Part shown: piece after piece, positions 41,655-52,179 of the stretch
Numbering within the stretch: position 1 is the stretch's first letter
Layout: the number at the start of each line of letters is the position of its first letter
DNA from: Macrostomum hystrix
Taxonomy: Eukaryota > Platyhelminthes > Macrostomidae
NCBI GenBank assembly: GCA_950097015.1
Contig: CATNEN010000034.1
Span: 3,938,001-4,002,000 of the forward strand
Direction of reading: 5' to 3'
DNA length: 64,000 nucleotides
The notes under the pieces: generated by a model
Told to the model about the DNA's origin: nothing
The model's input: only the letters and a program-made list of their open reading frames with translations
Database searches by the model: none
Made by a program: the position numbers and the translations under genes

Positions 41655-41862
41655 TAAATCGACTCTAACGAAAACTCGACAACGACTGCCGCGTCCCGCC
41701 TGACCAACATGCCGGCTTTGTCGATCACGGAGCTGCCGGCGGCGTCGAGAATCTTCGGGATGTTGGACTGCGGCGATTTCGGCAACTTGGTGGACCCGAC
41801 TGCGCCGGGAACTTCTTGTTGGATGTCGACTGAGGCCCCTTCTGAGACTCCAAGTTGATCGA
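41655..41862 (-). pseudogene. unidentified coding-like fragment with splice acceptor
   Basis: The minus strand, after TTTTTTCAG, is open as SVDIQQEVPGAVGSTKLPKS then NIPKILDAAGSSVIDKAGML and VRRDAAVVVEFSLES. Composition is protein-like and G+C-rich in an A+T-rich setting. No start codon and no family recognised; possibly another captured exon. Confidence 0.3.
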
Positions 41863-41879
41863 CTGAAAAAATTTAGATC

Positions 41880-42460
41880 AACCCGAATTTGAGTCATTCC
41901 GAAATTGAGTCATTCTGAAATTGAGTCCTTGTAAACTTTAGTCATTCGCAACGTAGTCCTTCCGAATCTGACTCAATCCCTATTTTGTCCAGGTCTAGGA
42001 ATAACCATTGTGAAGTTATTCTAAGAACTATTTGTGTTAAATGCACCTCATAATAGTGTTGTATTTATTTTTCATTTTAAGGCATTTCGTTTGCTTATTC
42101 AAAAACGCGTTTTAATCTTTACAAAAAATCATTTGCTTTTTCGAATAAAAGCTAGTAAACGCAAACTTTGCGGTTTTTTTGTAATCAATAGAGCTTTGAA
42201 TGCAATATATGGAATATATAATACAAATACAAATATACGGCTCGTTATAGTGTCTGAAAATGTGTCGATTTTACAACGATTGCCTTTGGTAAGTTCAGCA
42301 TATTAACAAATCTTCGGACTTGGTAATACGCGAATTCGATAAAATCGCTAGCAGAGTTTCGGGATTTCGGATTCTCCGAATGTTGCGGAATCGAAACCCA
42401 TTCGGAATGTTAGAAATTCGGAATGATTTGAATCCGGACTGCTGGCGGAGGCGCACGGAG
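41880..42460. other. intergenic region
   Basis: Short GAGTCATTC/GAATTGAGTC repeats occur near 41,885-41,970. Otherwise A+T-rich with no gene. Confidence 0.3.
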
Positions 42461-42470
42461 CGTTTAATCC

Positions 42471-42480
42471 GGCATAAAAA
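42471..42480 (+). promoter_or_regulatory. TATA box of the small secreted protein gene
   Basis: GCATAAAAAG lies about 90 bp before the ATG at 42,568. The transcript would start near 42,503, giving a 5' UTR of about 65 bases. Confidence 0.5.
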
Positions 42481-42567
42481 GCAACGGGCCCGAGCTCCCG
42501 AGTCCAGGCTTCGCGCTCAAGTTGCCACTAGTTGAGTTAAGAAAGAAAAATATTTTTCTTGGAAAAA

Positions 42568-43008
42568 ATGCCTACCAGAGTTCTAGCCGCGGCTGCTGCT
42601 CTGTGTCTGGCGCTGTTCTGCAGCCTGATGGCAGCTTTGCCAGCGCATGTGACGAAGATCGATCAAGATGGCAAAGTGGTCGGGATAGACTCTGCTGAGA
42701 GATCGGACAGCGGTAGTGAGTTAGTTTCTCTGTTTGTCTCGCTGAGAAGAGATAATTTACTGCTAAGAAATGGCCCTGTAAATTCTGTTTCAGAGTACGA
42801 CCTCCAGGTCGGCATGTCCGAGTCGGAGAGGCGCAAGAACTGCTCGATGTGCGCCGGCGGCAGCCTCGATCAAGTCCGACATCAGTCCGACACAGATCCA
42901 GACCAGAATAATCGCATAAAGCGCATAGTGAACTTGACGAGGCCGGCCAGGTACCACTGCGGCAAGTGTCCCACCTGCTACTGCTATTACCGGGCCTGGC
43001 GAGGCTAA
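42568..43008 (+). CDS. small secreted Cys-rich protein, possible peptide precursor
   Basis: A signal peptide (RVLAAAAALCLALFCSLMAA) is followed by a polar region, NCSMCAGG, and a basic C-terminal part: NRIKR, NLT glycosylation site, HCGKCPTCYC, and the end YYRAWRG. A consensus intron, 42713-42793 (GCG|GTAGTG ... CTGTTTCAG), is 81 bases long, so retention (146 residues) and splicing (119 residues) both keep the frame. The R-I-K-R site and C-terminal Gly would allow release of an amidated Cys-rich peptide of about 28 residues; alternatively the six Cys outside the signal form one small disulfide or metal-binding protein. No family is recognised. A poly(A) signal AATAAA lies at 43,200-43,205. 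Confidence 0.6.
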   Translation: MPTRVLAAAAALCLALFCSLMAALPAHVTKIDQDGKVVGIDSAERSDSGSELVSLFVSLRRDNLLLRNGPVNSVSEYDLQVGMSESERRKNCSMCAGGSLDQVRHQSDTDPDQNNRIKRIVNLTRPARYHCGKCPTCYCYYRAWRG

Positions 43009-43199
43009 CAAACAGGCTAGTGGAGTCGCGTTCTGAGCATGCAATGAAAAGTGAAGTAGACTGGCAAATCCGCTCGTTCAGATTTGTTTTAATCACGAAA
43101 ACTGTCAAACTTTAACAAAGACATTGGCTGGGAAAATACATGAGAGTGACCATGACTTTTGTCGACAGGTTTGACATCGCTGCGAAATAATCCAGCGAT

Positions 43200-43205
43200 A
43201 ATAAA
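43200..43205 (+). terminator. poly(A) signal
   Basis: AATAAA about 190 bp after the stop codon of the small secreted protein gene. Confidence 0.5.
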
Positions 43206-43389
43206 GAATCCCTTAAAATTGAAGTTGCTTTACTCGTGTTTTTTCAATTGCTCGCTTTAGGAATTGTCGTTGGAAACAATATATTCTAGCACGCCTCGCC
43301 ATCAATTTTTGACAGTAAAAGACCATAGGGTCATTTCAAATACACTCGTATTTATTTTCTCTGTATCTCCTAAAATATTCAACCAATCG

Positions 43390-43515
43390 CCATGGGAAGT
43401 TATCGAGGGAAAGCATGATATATCGAGGGAAAAGTATGATTTGTCGAGAGGGTACAATGCATTTTCGAGGAAGGAGCATGAATTATCGAGGGGAAGCATA
43501 AATTATCTAGGTAAA
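43390..43515. repeat. isolated block of the 20-bp GCATGAATTATCGAGGGG family
   Basis: Contains TATCGAGGGAAAGCATGA and AAGTATGATTTGTCGAGAGG, matching text at 38,130-38,200. This is an island of the 37.7-39.5 kb family. Confidence 0.7.
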
Positions 43516-44020
43516 GCATGTGTAACACTCGAGGACTCGATTGCAGAAGTAAGGAAGACCAAGGCTGGACTTAATATTGAAGCGGCGATGGACTCTCGTG
43601 ATATTATTAAGATAACGGCCCCAACTCGAATATGGACTATTGTATTTATTTGACTGCCTAGCAAAATAGTATTAACAGTCTCTGATGATGCTGGCGATTC
43701 AGCAGCTCCACTTTTAGCACTATTACTACGCTGCGTCCAAAACCACTGGTCACGGGACAGCACGTGGCGCATGAGAACACATCAGCTTTTAAATACGGCG
43801 CGCAGATACATTAAATTTAGTATACGACAAACGGACTTTCAATGCTGCATAAATAATGAATAATATATGTACTGTTATAGATTTAATATAGATAAATAGG
43901 ATACATTACACATTAATATACTTCACTAGGAATACAACAATGCAACTCCCATAGAAACTAAAAATAAATAAATAAATAAATAACGACAAAATACGACTAT
44001 AAAATAAATGACATTGTCAC
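43516..44020. other. intergenic region
   Basis: No gene recognised. It ends with a short AATAAATAAATAAATAA run near 43,970. Confidence 0.3.
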
Positions 44021-44024
44021 ACTT

Positions 44025-44610
44025 GGTTTATCGAGGGGTAGCATGATTGTGAATAATCTTCTATCGTGAACATTACTAAAAACGTTAGTACAGTTCGTAT
44101 ACGTTTGTTATTATTCTGTTTAAGGTTTTTTTTGGGTACAACGAACAGTTAATAGTAAGAGCTAATGATTAGCTACTGTCAAAGCAAATATTCTTTGCTT
44201 GAGTGCAGCAGCCATTTTTATTCAATACAAAACTGAGTAAAGAATTTTCGAGTATTTCTGCCTGCGTTTTTTAAAAAAAAATATAAGAAAATACTTTGAG
44301 CACAGCTACGCTCGTATTAGCGCAGTTCATTTAAAATTGTAACGTTTTTCGAGCATTCTTGCAAGCAATATTCAATAGGATTAAAAAATAAATGAAGACT
44401 GTTCGAGCATACGTAGTTATTAGCGTTATTTTATTTTCAAAACAAAAGAATATTGTTTCGAGCATTGTTGTAATCGTTATTAGATTCAAAACTATAGGAG
44501 ACAATATTTTAATCCCAGCTAATAGCATTACTGTCAAAAAAACTTAGCGTTTTTTTCGTGCCGGGAAGCAATCATTGTTTTTTCTGTATTTTGAAAGCAT
44601 AATAATTCGA
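44025..44610. repeat. segmental duplication, copy 2
   Basis: Direct repeat of 38,230-38,790, including the TACGCTCGTA 10-mer (44,307; counterpart 38,508). Copy 2 has a 15-20 bp insertion near 44,291 and another near 44,420. Confidence 0.8.
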
Positions 44611-44624
44611 ATGACAGCATTAAA

Positions 44625-44850
44625 CTGTGTACAACAGTTTTCTAAATGTGTACAACAGTTTTCTAAATGTGTACAACAGTTTTCTAAATGTGTACAACAG
44701 TTTTCTAAATGTGTACAACAGTTTTCTAAATGTGTACAACAGTTTTCTAAATGTGTACAACAGTTTTCTAAATTAGTCTAACAGTTTTCTAAATGTGTAC
44801 AACAGTTTTCTAAATGAGTCTAACAGTTTTCTAAATGAGTCCAACAGTGC
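44625..44850. repeat. 21-bp minisatellite
   Basis: About ten units containing TGTGTACAACAGTTTTCTAA. It follows directly on segmental duplication copy 2. Two decayed copies at 40,375-40,445 suggest the array was once part of the same repeat block. Confidence 0.9.
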
Positions 44851-44859
44851 GGGGCATTG

Positions 44860-46275
44860 GTTGCCTGCCGTGGGGGTGAGAAAATTGAGTTTTCGGCTAA
44901 AAGAGGAATTTTTTCTTTGCTTAAGGGGCCATTAATTGCCTGCTAACGGGTTGTCATTAGTTATCTGCTACTAAAGGGGGTCATAGGTTGCCTGCTAAAA
45001 GTGTCATTAGTTCTTTGCTAAACGGATTTCATTTATTAGTTATTTCTAAAGGGAGACATTGGTTGCCTTCCTAGAGACACTCATTACCTGCTGAGGGACT
45101 TTGGTCGACATCCTTGCAAAGTGCTGGGGGGACATTAGTTCTCTGCTGCTGGGGGGACATTAGTTCTCTGCTGCTGGGGGGACATTAGTTCTCTGCTGCT
45201 GGGGGGACATTAGTTCTCTGCTGCTGGGGGGACATTAGTTCTCTGCTGTTTGGGGGGACATTAGTTCTCTGCTGTTTGGGGGGACATTAGTTCTCTGCTG
45301 CTGGGGGGACAGTAGTTCTCTGCTGCTGGGGGGACATTAGTTCTCTGCTGCTGGGGGGACAGTAGTTCTCTGCTGCTGGGGGGACATTAGTTCTCTGCTG
45401 CTGGGGGGACAGTAGTTCTCTGCTGCTGGGGGGACATTAGTTCTCTGCTGCTGGGGGGACAGTAGTTCTCTGCTGCTGGGGGGACATTAGTTCTCTGCTG
45501 CTGGGGGGACATTAGTTCTCTGCTGCTGGGGGGACATTAGTTCTCTGCTGCTTAGGGGACAGTAGTTTTCTGCTGCTGGGGGGGACATTAGTTCTCTGCT
45601 GCTGGGGGGACATTAGTTCTCTGCTGTTTGGGGGGACATTAGTTCTCTGCTGCTGGGGGGACATTAGTTCTCTGCTGTTTGGGGGGACATTAGTTCTCTG
45701 CTGCTGGGGGGACAGTAGTTCTCTGCTGCTGGGGGGACATTAGTTCTCTGCTGCTTAGGGGACATTAGTTCTCTGCTGCTTAGGGGACATAGTTCTCTGC
45801 TGCTGTGGGACATTGGTTCTCTGCTGTTTTGGGGGACATAAGTTCTCTGCTGCTGGGGGGGACAGTAGTTCTCTGCTGCTGGGGGGGACAATAGTTCTCT
45901 GCTGCTGGGGGGGACAGTAGTTCTCTGCTGCTTAGGGGACATTAGTTCTCTGCTGCTTAGGGGACATAGTTCTCTGCTGCTGTGGGACATTGGTTCTCTG
46001 CTGTTTTGGGGGACATAAGTTCTCTGCTGCTGGGGGGGACATAAGTTCTCTGCTGCTGGGGGGGACAATAGTTCTCTGCTGCTTAGGGGACATTGGTTCT
46101 CTGCTGCTGGGGGGGACAGTAGTTCTCTGCTGCTGGGGGGGACAATAGTTCTCTGCTGCTTAGGGGACATTGGTTCTCTGCTGCTGGGGGACATTAGTTC
46201 TCTGCTGCTGGGGGACATTGGTTCTCTGCTGTTTTGGGGGACATTTGTTCTCTGCTGCTGGGGGGATAGTATTCG
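44860..46275. repeat. 25-bp minisatellite with G runs
   Basis: About 45 units of CTGCTG(CT)GGGGGGACATTAGTT type, plus decayed leading copies at 44,860-45,120. Nearly every unit has a run of four to seven G. The 225-codon minus-strand frame is an artefact. Confidence 0.9.
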
Positions 46276-47010
46276 CATGTACCTTAGTAGCATTAAGCTG
46301 AGTAGTATCAAACGTAAGTTACTTGTGTAATTCTGCCCCAATAGGGCTATTGGTGTACAGACCGGATGTCTCAGAATGTATTCAAGCCCAGACTAACTTT
46401 TTTGTATTTAGTGAAGTGGGAATTCAAATTGTCGTGGAATCGCAATCACGTATATTCGCAATCAGGGAAATTCATACTGACGAAATGCGTTTTCGTTTTT
46501 GTTTACTTTCAGGTGTCTCTTGTCCTTCTGCATCACACAATATTTTTTGTCTGAACAGTAGTGCCCCACAAGGGGGGCATAGTGTGCTAGTATATTTGCA
46601 GGCATATATTAAGCATAGTCTGGCACACTGCCAACTACTATAAATGCAGTTTACCTGCGAGACAAACTCACAATTGAAAACCAGACACTGAAATACAGGA
46701 CCAGGAGAGAGAGAGAGGGGGGAGGGAGAGAAAGTGAAAGACCTATCACTTCTACATACAGGGTCTGCATACCACGTAGGGTTTGCGTCTGAATAATTAG
46801 TTACCTGCATGTCAAACATGCACAACGCACATGAAGGTTTTACTATGCGAACTGCAAGCAATGTACTTGTACTACTAGCAACTACACTGCACACTAGAGT
46901 GATTGACAGCTTCATACAAATGAGGGGGGCACTCTCACTAACGTATAATCAAACGCTCTTTTAAGAGTTATATATAAAAAACTAAACTGCAGACTCTACT
47001 TCCAGTAGAA
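46276..47010. other. intergenic region
   Basis: A GAGAGAGAGAGG(G) tract near 46,705. No gene or RNA recognised. Confidence 0.3.
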
Positions 47011-47024
47011 GGAGGGGAGTAGGG

Positions 47025-48090
47025 AACGTGGCACTGGAGTAGGGAATGTGGCGCTGAAGGAGTAGGGAATGTGGCGCTGAAGGAGTAGGGAATGTGGCGC
47101 TGAAGGAGTAGGGAATGTGGCGCTGAAGGAGTAGGGAATGTGGCGCTGAAGGAGTAGGGAATGTGGCAGTGAAGGAGTAGAGAATGTGGCAGTGAAGGAG
47201 TAGGGAACGTGGCACTGAAGGAGTAGGGAATGTGGCACTGAAGGAGTAGGGAACGTGGCAGTGGAGTAGGGAATGTGGCGCTGAAGGAGTAGGGAATGTG
47301 GCGCTGAAGGAGTAGGGAATGTGGCGCTGAAGGAGTAGGGAATGTGGCGCTGAAGGAGTAGGGAATGTGGCACTGAAAGAGTAGGGAATGTGGCAGTGAA
47401 GGAGTAGGGAATGTGGCACTGAAGGAGTAGAGAATGTGGCAGTGAAGGAGTAGAGAATGTGGCAGTGAAGGAGTAGAGAATGTGGCAGTGAAGGAGTAGG
47501 GAACGTGGCACTGAAGGAGTAGGGAATGTGGCACTGAAGGAGTAGGGAATGTGGCACTGAAGGAGTAGGGAATGTGGCACTGAAGGAGTAGGGAATGTGG
47601 CACTGAAGGAGTAGGGAATGTGGCACTGAAGGAGTAGAGAATGTGGCAGTGAAGGAGTAGAGAATGTGGCAGTGAAGGAGTAGGGAATGTGGCACTGAAG
47701 GAGTAGGGAATGTGGCACTGAAGGAGTAGGGAATGTGGCACTGAAGGAGTAGGGAATGTGGCACTGAAGGAGTAGGGAATGTGGCACTGAAGGAGTAGGG
47801 AATGTGGCACTGAAGGAGTAGAGAATGTGGCAGTGAAGGAGTAGGGAATGTGGCACTGAAGGAGTAGGGAATGTGGCACTGAAGGAGTAGGGAATGTGGC
47901 ACTGAAGGAGTAGGGAATGTGGCACTGAAGTTGTAGGGAATGTGGCACTGAAGGAGTAGGGAATGTGGCACTGAAAGAGTAGGGAATGTGGCACTGAAGG
48001 AGTAGGGAATGTGGCACTGAAGGAGTAGGGAATGTGGCACTGAAGGAGTAGGGAATGTGGCACTGAAGGAGTAGGGAATGTGGCACTGCA
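47025..48090. repeat. 23-bp minisatellite
   Basis: About 46 units around GTAGGGAATGTGGCACTGAA, with GGCACTG, GGCGCTG and GGCAGTG subtypes in blocks. Three very long minus-strand frames are artefacts of an array without stop codons. Confidence 0.95.
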
Positions 48091-48469
48091 TTATCGCCCT
48101 GTGTTACTGTTAGAAAATCAAAGAGAGAAGACGGTTTCAGTTTTAATTTGACCAACAGGTACAGAACAGGAAAGGAATGATCTTTCAAAATAAGGGCAGT
48201 TACATGAAATATCATAAACATTGTATATTAGCTATATCAAGAATACTTACTTTTCCAATGATATTGAAAGATTATTCTAAACTAAACAATTGACACAGCG
48301 GACAAACAATCAAAGCAATAACGATAGTAGCTACGAGAAACAATAAAATAGACACTTATTACATCCTTTTCATACTTTTACATACTTTTCTTAATCGAGA
48401 AAAATGGCTCACCGAATAAGTGTCAATTAAAACAAACCGAAAACCGATTCTCAGACTATTCTTAATGGT

Positions 48470-49845
48470 AACATTCTTAGAGGTCAGAGGCGATTCTAAG
48501 AGGTCAGAGGCGATTATAAGGAGTAAGAGGCGATTCTTAGAGGTCAGAGGCGATTCTAAGAGGTCAGAGGCGATTCTTAGAGGTCAGAGGCGATTCTAAG
48601 AGGTCAGAGGCGATTCTAAGAGGTCAGAGGCGATTCTAATAGGTCAGAGGCGATTCTAATAGGTCAGAGGCGATTCTAAGAGGTCAGAGGCGATTCTAAG
48701 AGGTCAGAGGCGATTCTAAGAGGTCAGAGGCGATTCAAAGAGGTCAGAGGCGATTCTAAGAGGTCAGAGGCGATTCAAAGAGGTCAGACGCGATTCTTAG
48801 AGGTCAGAGGCGATTCTAAGAGGTCAGAGGCGATTCTAATAGGTCAGAGGCGATTCTAATAGGTCAGAGGCGATTCTAAGAGGTCAGAGGCGATTCTAAG
48901 AGGTCAGAGGCGATTCTAAGAGGTCAGAGGCGATTCAAAGAGGTCAGACGCGATTCAAAGAGGTCAGAGGCGATTCAAAGAGGTCAGAGGCGATTCAAAG
49001 AGGTCAGAGGCGATTCTAATAGGTCAGAGGCGATTCTTAGAGGTCAGAGGCGATTCTAAGAGGTCAGAGGCGATTCTAAGAGGTCAGAGGCGATTCTAAT
49101 AGGTCAGAGGCGATTCTAATAGGTCAGAGGCGATTCTAAGAGGTCAGAGGCGATTCAATGAGGTCAGAGGCGATTCAAAGAGGTCAGAGGCGATTCTTAA
49201 AGGTCAGAGGCGATTCTAATAGGTCAGAGGCGATTCAAAGAGGTCAGAGGCGATTCTAATAGGTCAGAGGCGATTCTAATAGGTCAGAGGCGATTCAAAG
49301 AGGTCAGAGGCGATTCTAATAGGTCAGAGGCGATTCTAATAGGTCAGAGGCGATTCTAATAGGTCAGAGGCGATTCTTAGAGGTCAGAGGCGATTCAAAG
49401 AGGTCAGAGGCGATTCAAAGAGGTCAGAGGCGATTCAAAGAGGTCAGAGGCGATTCGAAGAGGTCAGAGGCGATTCAATGAGGTCAGAGGCGATTCTAAT
49501 AGGTCAGAGGCGATTCTTAGAGGTCAGAGGCGATTCAAAGAGGTCAGAGGCGATTCAAAGAGGTCAGAGGCGATTCAATGAGGTCAGAGGCGATTCAAAG
49601 AGGTCAGAGGCGATTGAAGGAGGTCAGAAGCGATACTAAGAGGTCAGAGGCGATTCAAAGATGTCAGAGGCGATTCAAACAGGTCAGAGGCGATTGAAGG
49701 AGGTCAGAAGCGATACTAAGAGGTCAGAGGCGATTCAAAGAGGTCAGAGGCGATTCTAATTGGTCAGAGGCGATTCAAAGAGGTCAGAGGCGATTCAAAG
49801 AGGTCAGAGGCGATTCAAAGAGGTCAGAGGCGATTCAAAGAGACT
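48470..49845. repeat. 20-bp minisatellite in perfect register
   Basis: Sixty-eight units of AGGTCAGAGGCGATTCTAAG run with almost no length change. Variation is confined to the last five bases (CTAAG, CTAAT, CAAAG, CTTAG, CAATG). Confidence 0.95.
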
Positions 49846-50029
49846 AAGCACAAATTTCGAAGACTACAGACGATTTTCAGGGGCGTTTTTCACTGGGCAG
49901 GGACTGAAACGCATGATACGAGCGTATTTTCACTCTGAGAATCAGTTGGCAATTGGTAATGTGCAACGATCGAGGCGAACGTGGTTTCCATTTTATAGAA
50001 ATGCGTGAGCCACAGAAAGATCCATCAAA

Positions 50030-50457
50030 TTGGGGATTATTATGCACAATTGACTGTGTGGAGTGGAGTACATTTATTTGGATTTCATATAATTAGCAAT
50101 ACTGAATATTTTCAGGTGGAATAACAAAAGCTTTGCCCGTATAAATGCACAGTATATATTGTAGTTCTTTACTGACTTTAACAAATAAATAAACAAAGTG
50201 AAGCAAAAAAGACGAATCAAAAGCATAAAAATTAAACTGCTGAACTAACAACAAAAACATTTCCTGTAATAAAAATATCATAAAAAATCATTAATAAAGA
50301 TATTTTTCTGTAAGTTTGTTCGATTTTTTAAGAAACTGACCGGCTTTTGTATCTTTTTTGTGAGACATGTGCAATTATACAAACATACGTACTGCTCTAC
50401 ATACTACTTTTAAACATATAATGAAAGTAGCATAGTAGAAATACGCACTACTCAAAC
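50030..50457. other. 3' flank of CSNK2B
   Basis: A+T-rich, probably the 3' UTR of the minus-strand gene. No other feature. Confidence 0.4.
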
Positions 50458-52042
50458 CTATTTTTGTTTTGCATAACCAGTAGCGCTCGAAACTGGTCCG
50501 GGAACTGTTTCAACCTTAGCGGCTGTCAGCGCGCTATTCGAAGCCGCCTGATACTGCAGATGATATGCCAGCGGATGTACTTTAAAGCCGTATAGGCGCG
50601 GCACAAACTGATTGGCTGGTCGTTTGGGCCGGTATTCCGGATGAACTAAAAATAGCATATGGGGAAATCCCGTGCCAAAGTAGGCGCCGTCGATGTGACG
50701 ATAGCGCGACGCGTTCGGCATGTAGACATCGCGACACTTCGGACAGTAGAGCTTCACAGAGGCCTCGCCGGGTAGGTCAGAAAGGCCTGTGCAAACAATG
50801 GAAATGATTAACGATACGCTTGTACCAAACTTAGTCTTACTTGTATAAAGTTGCAAAAATTGCATCCTATGACGCTAATATTTGAAATATAAAAGGACTT
50901 TCATAGGTTTGAATCGTGGGGCGGGGTGAGTGGCAGAGAGTACGTGTTTGCCTCTCGCACCAAGGTCCCTGAGCTCGATTCCACGGCGAGGCCACATTCT
51001 TTTGGGACGCAGCCGCGGAGAGAAGGCTTGTAGGCCCTGTAAAAAATTCGGCTGCTTCTTCGGCGGTTTTTGTGCAAAATAGGAGTGGAATCTACCAAAA
51101 TCCCCCCTATCTCGCAAGAGTTAAAGAAACCACCCAGGAAGCAGCCGTAACCGTAAATTGTGCGGAAACCGCCGAAGAATCACCCGAACCAGTGGCCCAT
51201 GGGACAACCAGAGAATTATTTACGGGCGATTCCTCGGCGGTTTCTGAGCATGGAATCATCCGAACTGGAGGATTCTTTGGGTGATTCCATTTCGCCACCA
51301 AGAAGCACCGAGAAAACGCCCAGTTGGGTAGATTCTAAGCATGGAATCATCCGATTGGTATGTTTCCAGCGTTCGGCTGTTTCTTTTTCTCGAAACACCA
51401 CAGATTACAACTGGAATCGCCCAAAGAAACATCCCTATTTTTTAGCGGGGGCTTGTCGTGCAATTTACGCCCTTGAGGGGCCAACCTGTGGCTCCACACT
51501 ATCTGTGTGCGTGTGTACTCAGGAGTCCGCGAAATGAGCAGAACTGCCTTTTCGCTGGCTGCGGGTCGTGTCACCAAATGTCCCATTGCCCGCAGTCCTC
51601 CTGCAATTATTGTTTTATTATCAGGCTCTAAAATAGAAGAAAACCAAAACAATTGGATCTTACCAATCGGCATCACAGTCTGGCCCTCGCAGAATACGCG
51701 CGGACAGCTGGCAAAGTCGCCGCGCAGCCATTTTTCAATCATCTGGGCTATGCCACGGTTTGTTAGAATATACCTGGCGTGAATCAGGCCGTAGAGCAGT
51801 TCGGCTGATTGTTCCAGAGCATCCGAGCCGCCAGGCCGGTCGTCCATCATCAGCTCGGCGTCGTCGATGGCGGTGTCGGTGATGTGAGCCAGTGCGTCCC
51901 TATAATTTGGCACCTGTTCCGCTAAGCCGGTCAGGTTAAACCGGTCGTGAATGAATTCTTCGTCAATTTCGCAGAAATATTCGTTTCCACGCAGGCGGCA
52001 GTACCAGGCGGTCCATGTTGATTCGTCGCTGGAGCTGCCCAT
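50458..52042 (-). CDS. CSNK2B: casein kinase 2 regulatory (beta) subunit
   Basis: Exons 51664-52042 and 50458-50786 (ATTG|GTAAGA; GTTTGCACAG acceptor; phases agree) encode 235 residues. It starts [20 protein letters not shown] and contains [17 protein letters not shown], the acidic loop, [20 protein letters not shown], the zinc site CPRVFC...YCPKC, and [20 protein letters not shown] then [20 protein letters not shown]. All family blocks are present. Only the Ser/Ala/Lys-rich tail and an inserted Asp-rich stretch differ from the human 215-residue protein. It dimerises and holds two catalytic alpha subunits of CK2. TTTTTTTCAG about 30 bp before the ATG (52,074) suggests a 5' UTR intron or trans-splice acceptor. 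The 877-bp intron contains a SINE split by another element. Confidence 0.95.
50920..51030 (+). repeat. SINE-2 copy, 5' half
   Basis: tRNA-like head (GTGGCAGAGAG...GAGCTCGATTCC) and CGCAGCCGCGGAGAGAAGGC, matching the minus-strand reading of 31,120-31,487. The copy is interrupted at about 51,030 and resumes at about 51,447. Confidence 0.7.
51028..51450. mobile_element. small DNA element nested in SINE-2
   Basis: The SINE is split within GGCTTGT, which appears on both sides (51,026 and 51,449), a probable target duplication. The insert begins near CCCTGTAAAAAATTC and ends ATTTTTTAGCGGG, an imperfect inverted repeat. Inside, GGAATCATCCGAACTGG and GGAATCATCCGATTGG form an internal duplication. 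No transposase. Class II MITE is an inference. Confidence 0.45.
51447..51630 (+). repeat. SINE-2 copy, 3' half
   Basis: Continues the copy at 50,920: GTCGTGCAATTTACGCCCTT, GGGGCCAACCTG, ACTCAGGAGTCCGCGAAATG, and the AT-rich end TGCAATTATTG. Confidence 0.7.
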
Positions 52043-52179
52043 GATCTTAATAATCCTTTTTATAGTAAGTTGGCTGAAAAAAACAGGAAATGTATTATTT
52101 AATAACCAATAATTTACATATTTTTATACGCTTTTGCATAGCAGAAAAACCAACTTGTATTCTTGCAGACCAATAATTC

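Noticed and set aside
46968-48221. Three overlapping minus-strand frames of 355-417 codons
   Set aside because: A 23-bp unit cycles through all three frames with no stop codon. All three frames spell the same peptide family in rotation, which is the sign of a stop-free satellite.
48470-49845. Resemblance to a CRISPR array
   Set aside because: There are no unique spacers: the units are contiguous and 20 bp long, the genome is animal and there are no cas genes.
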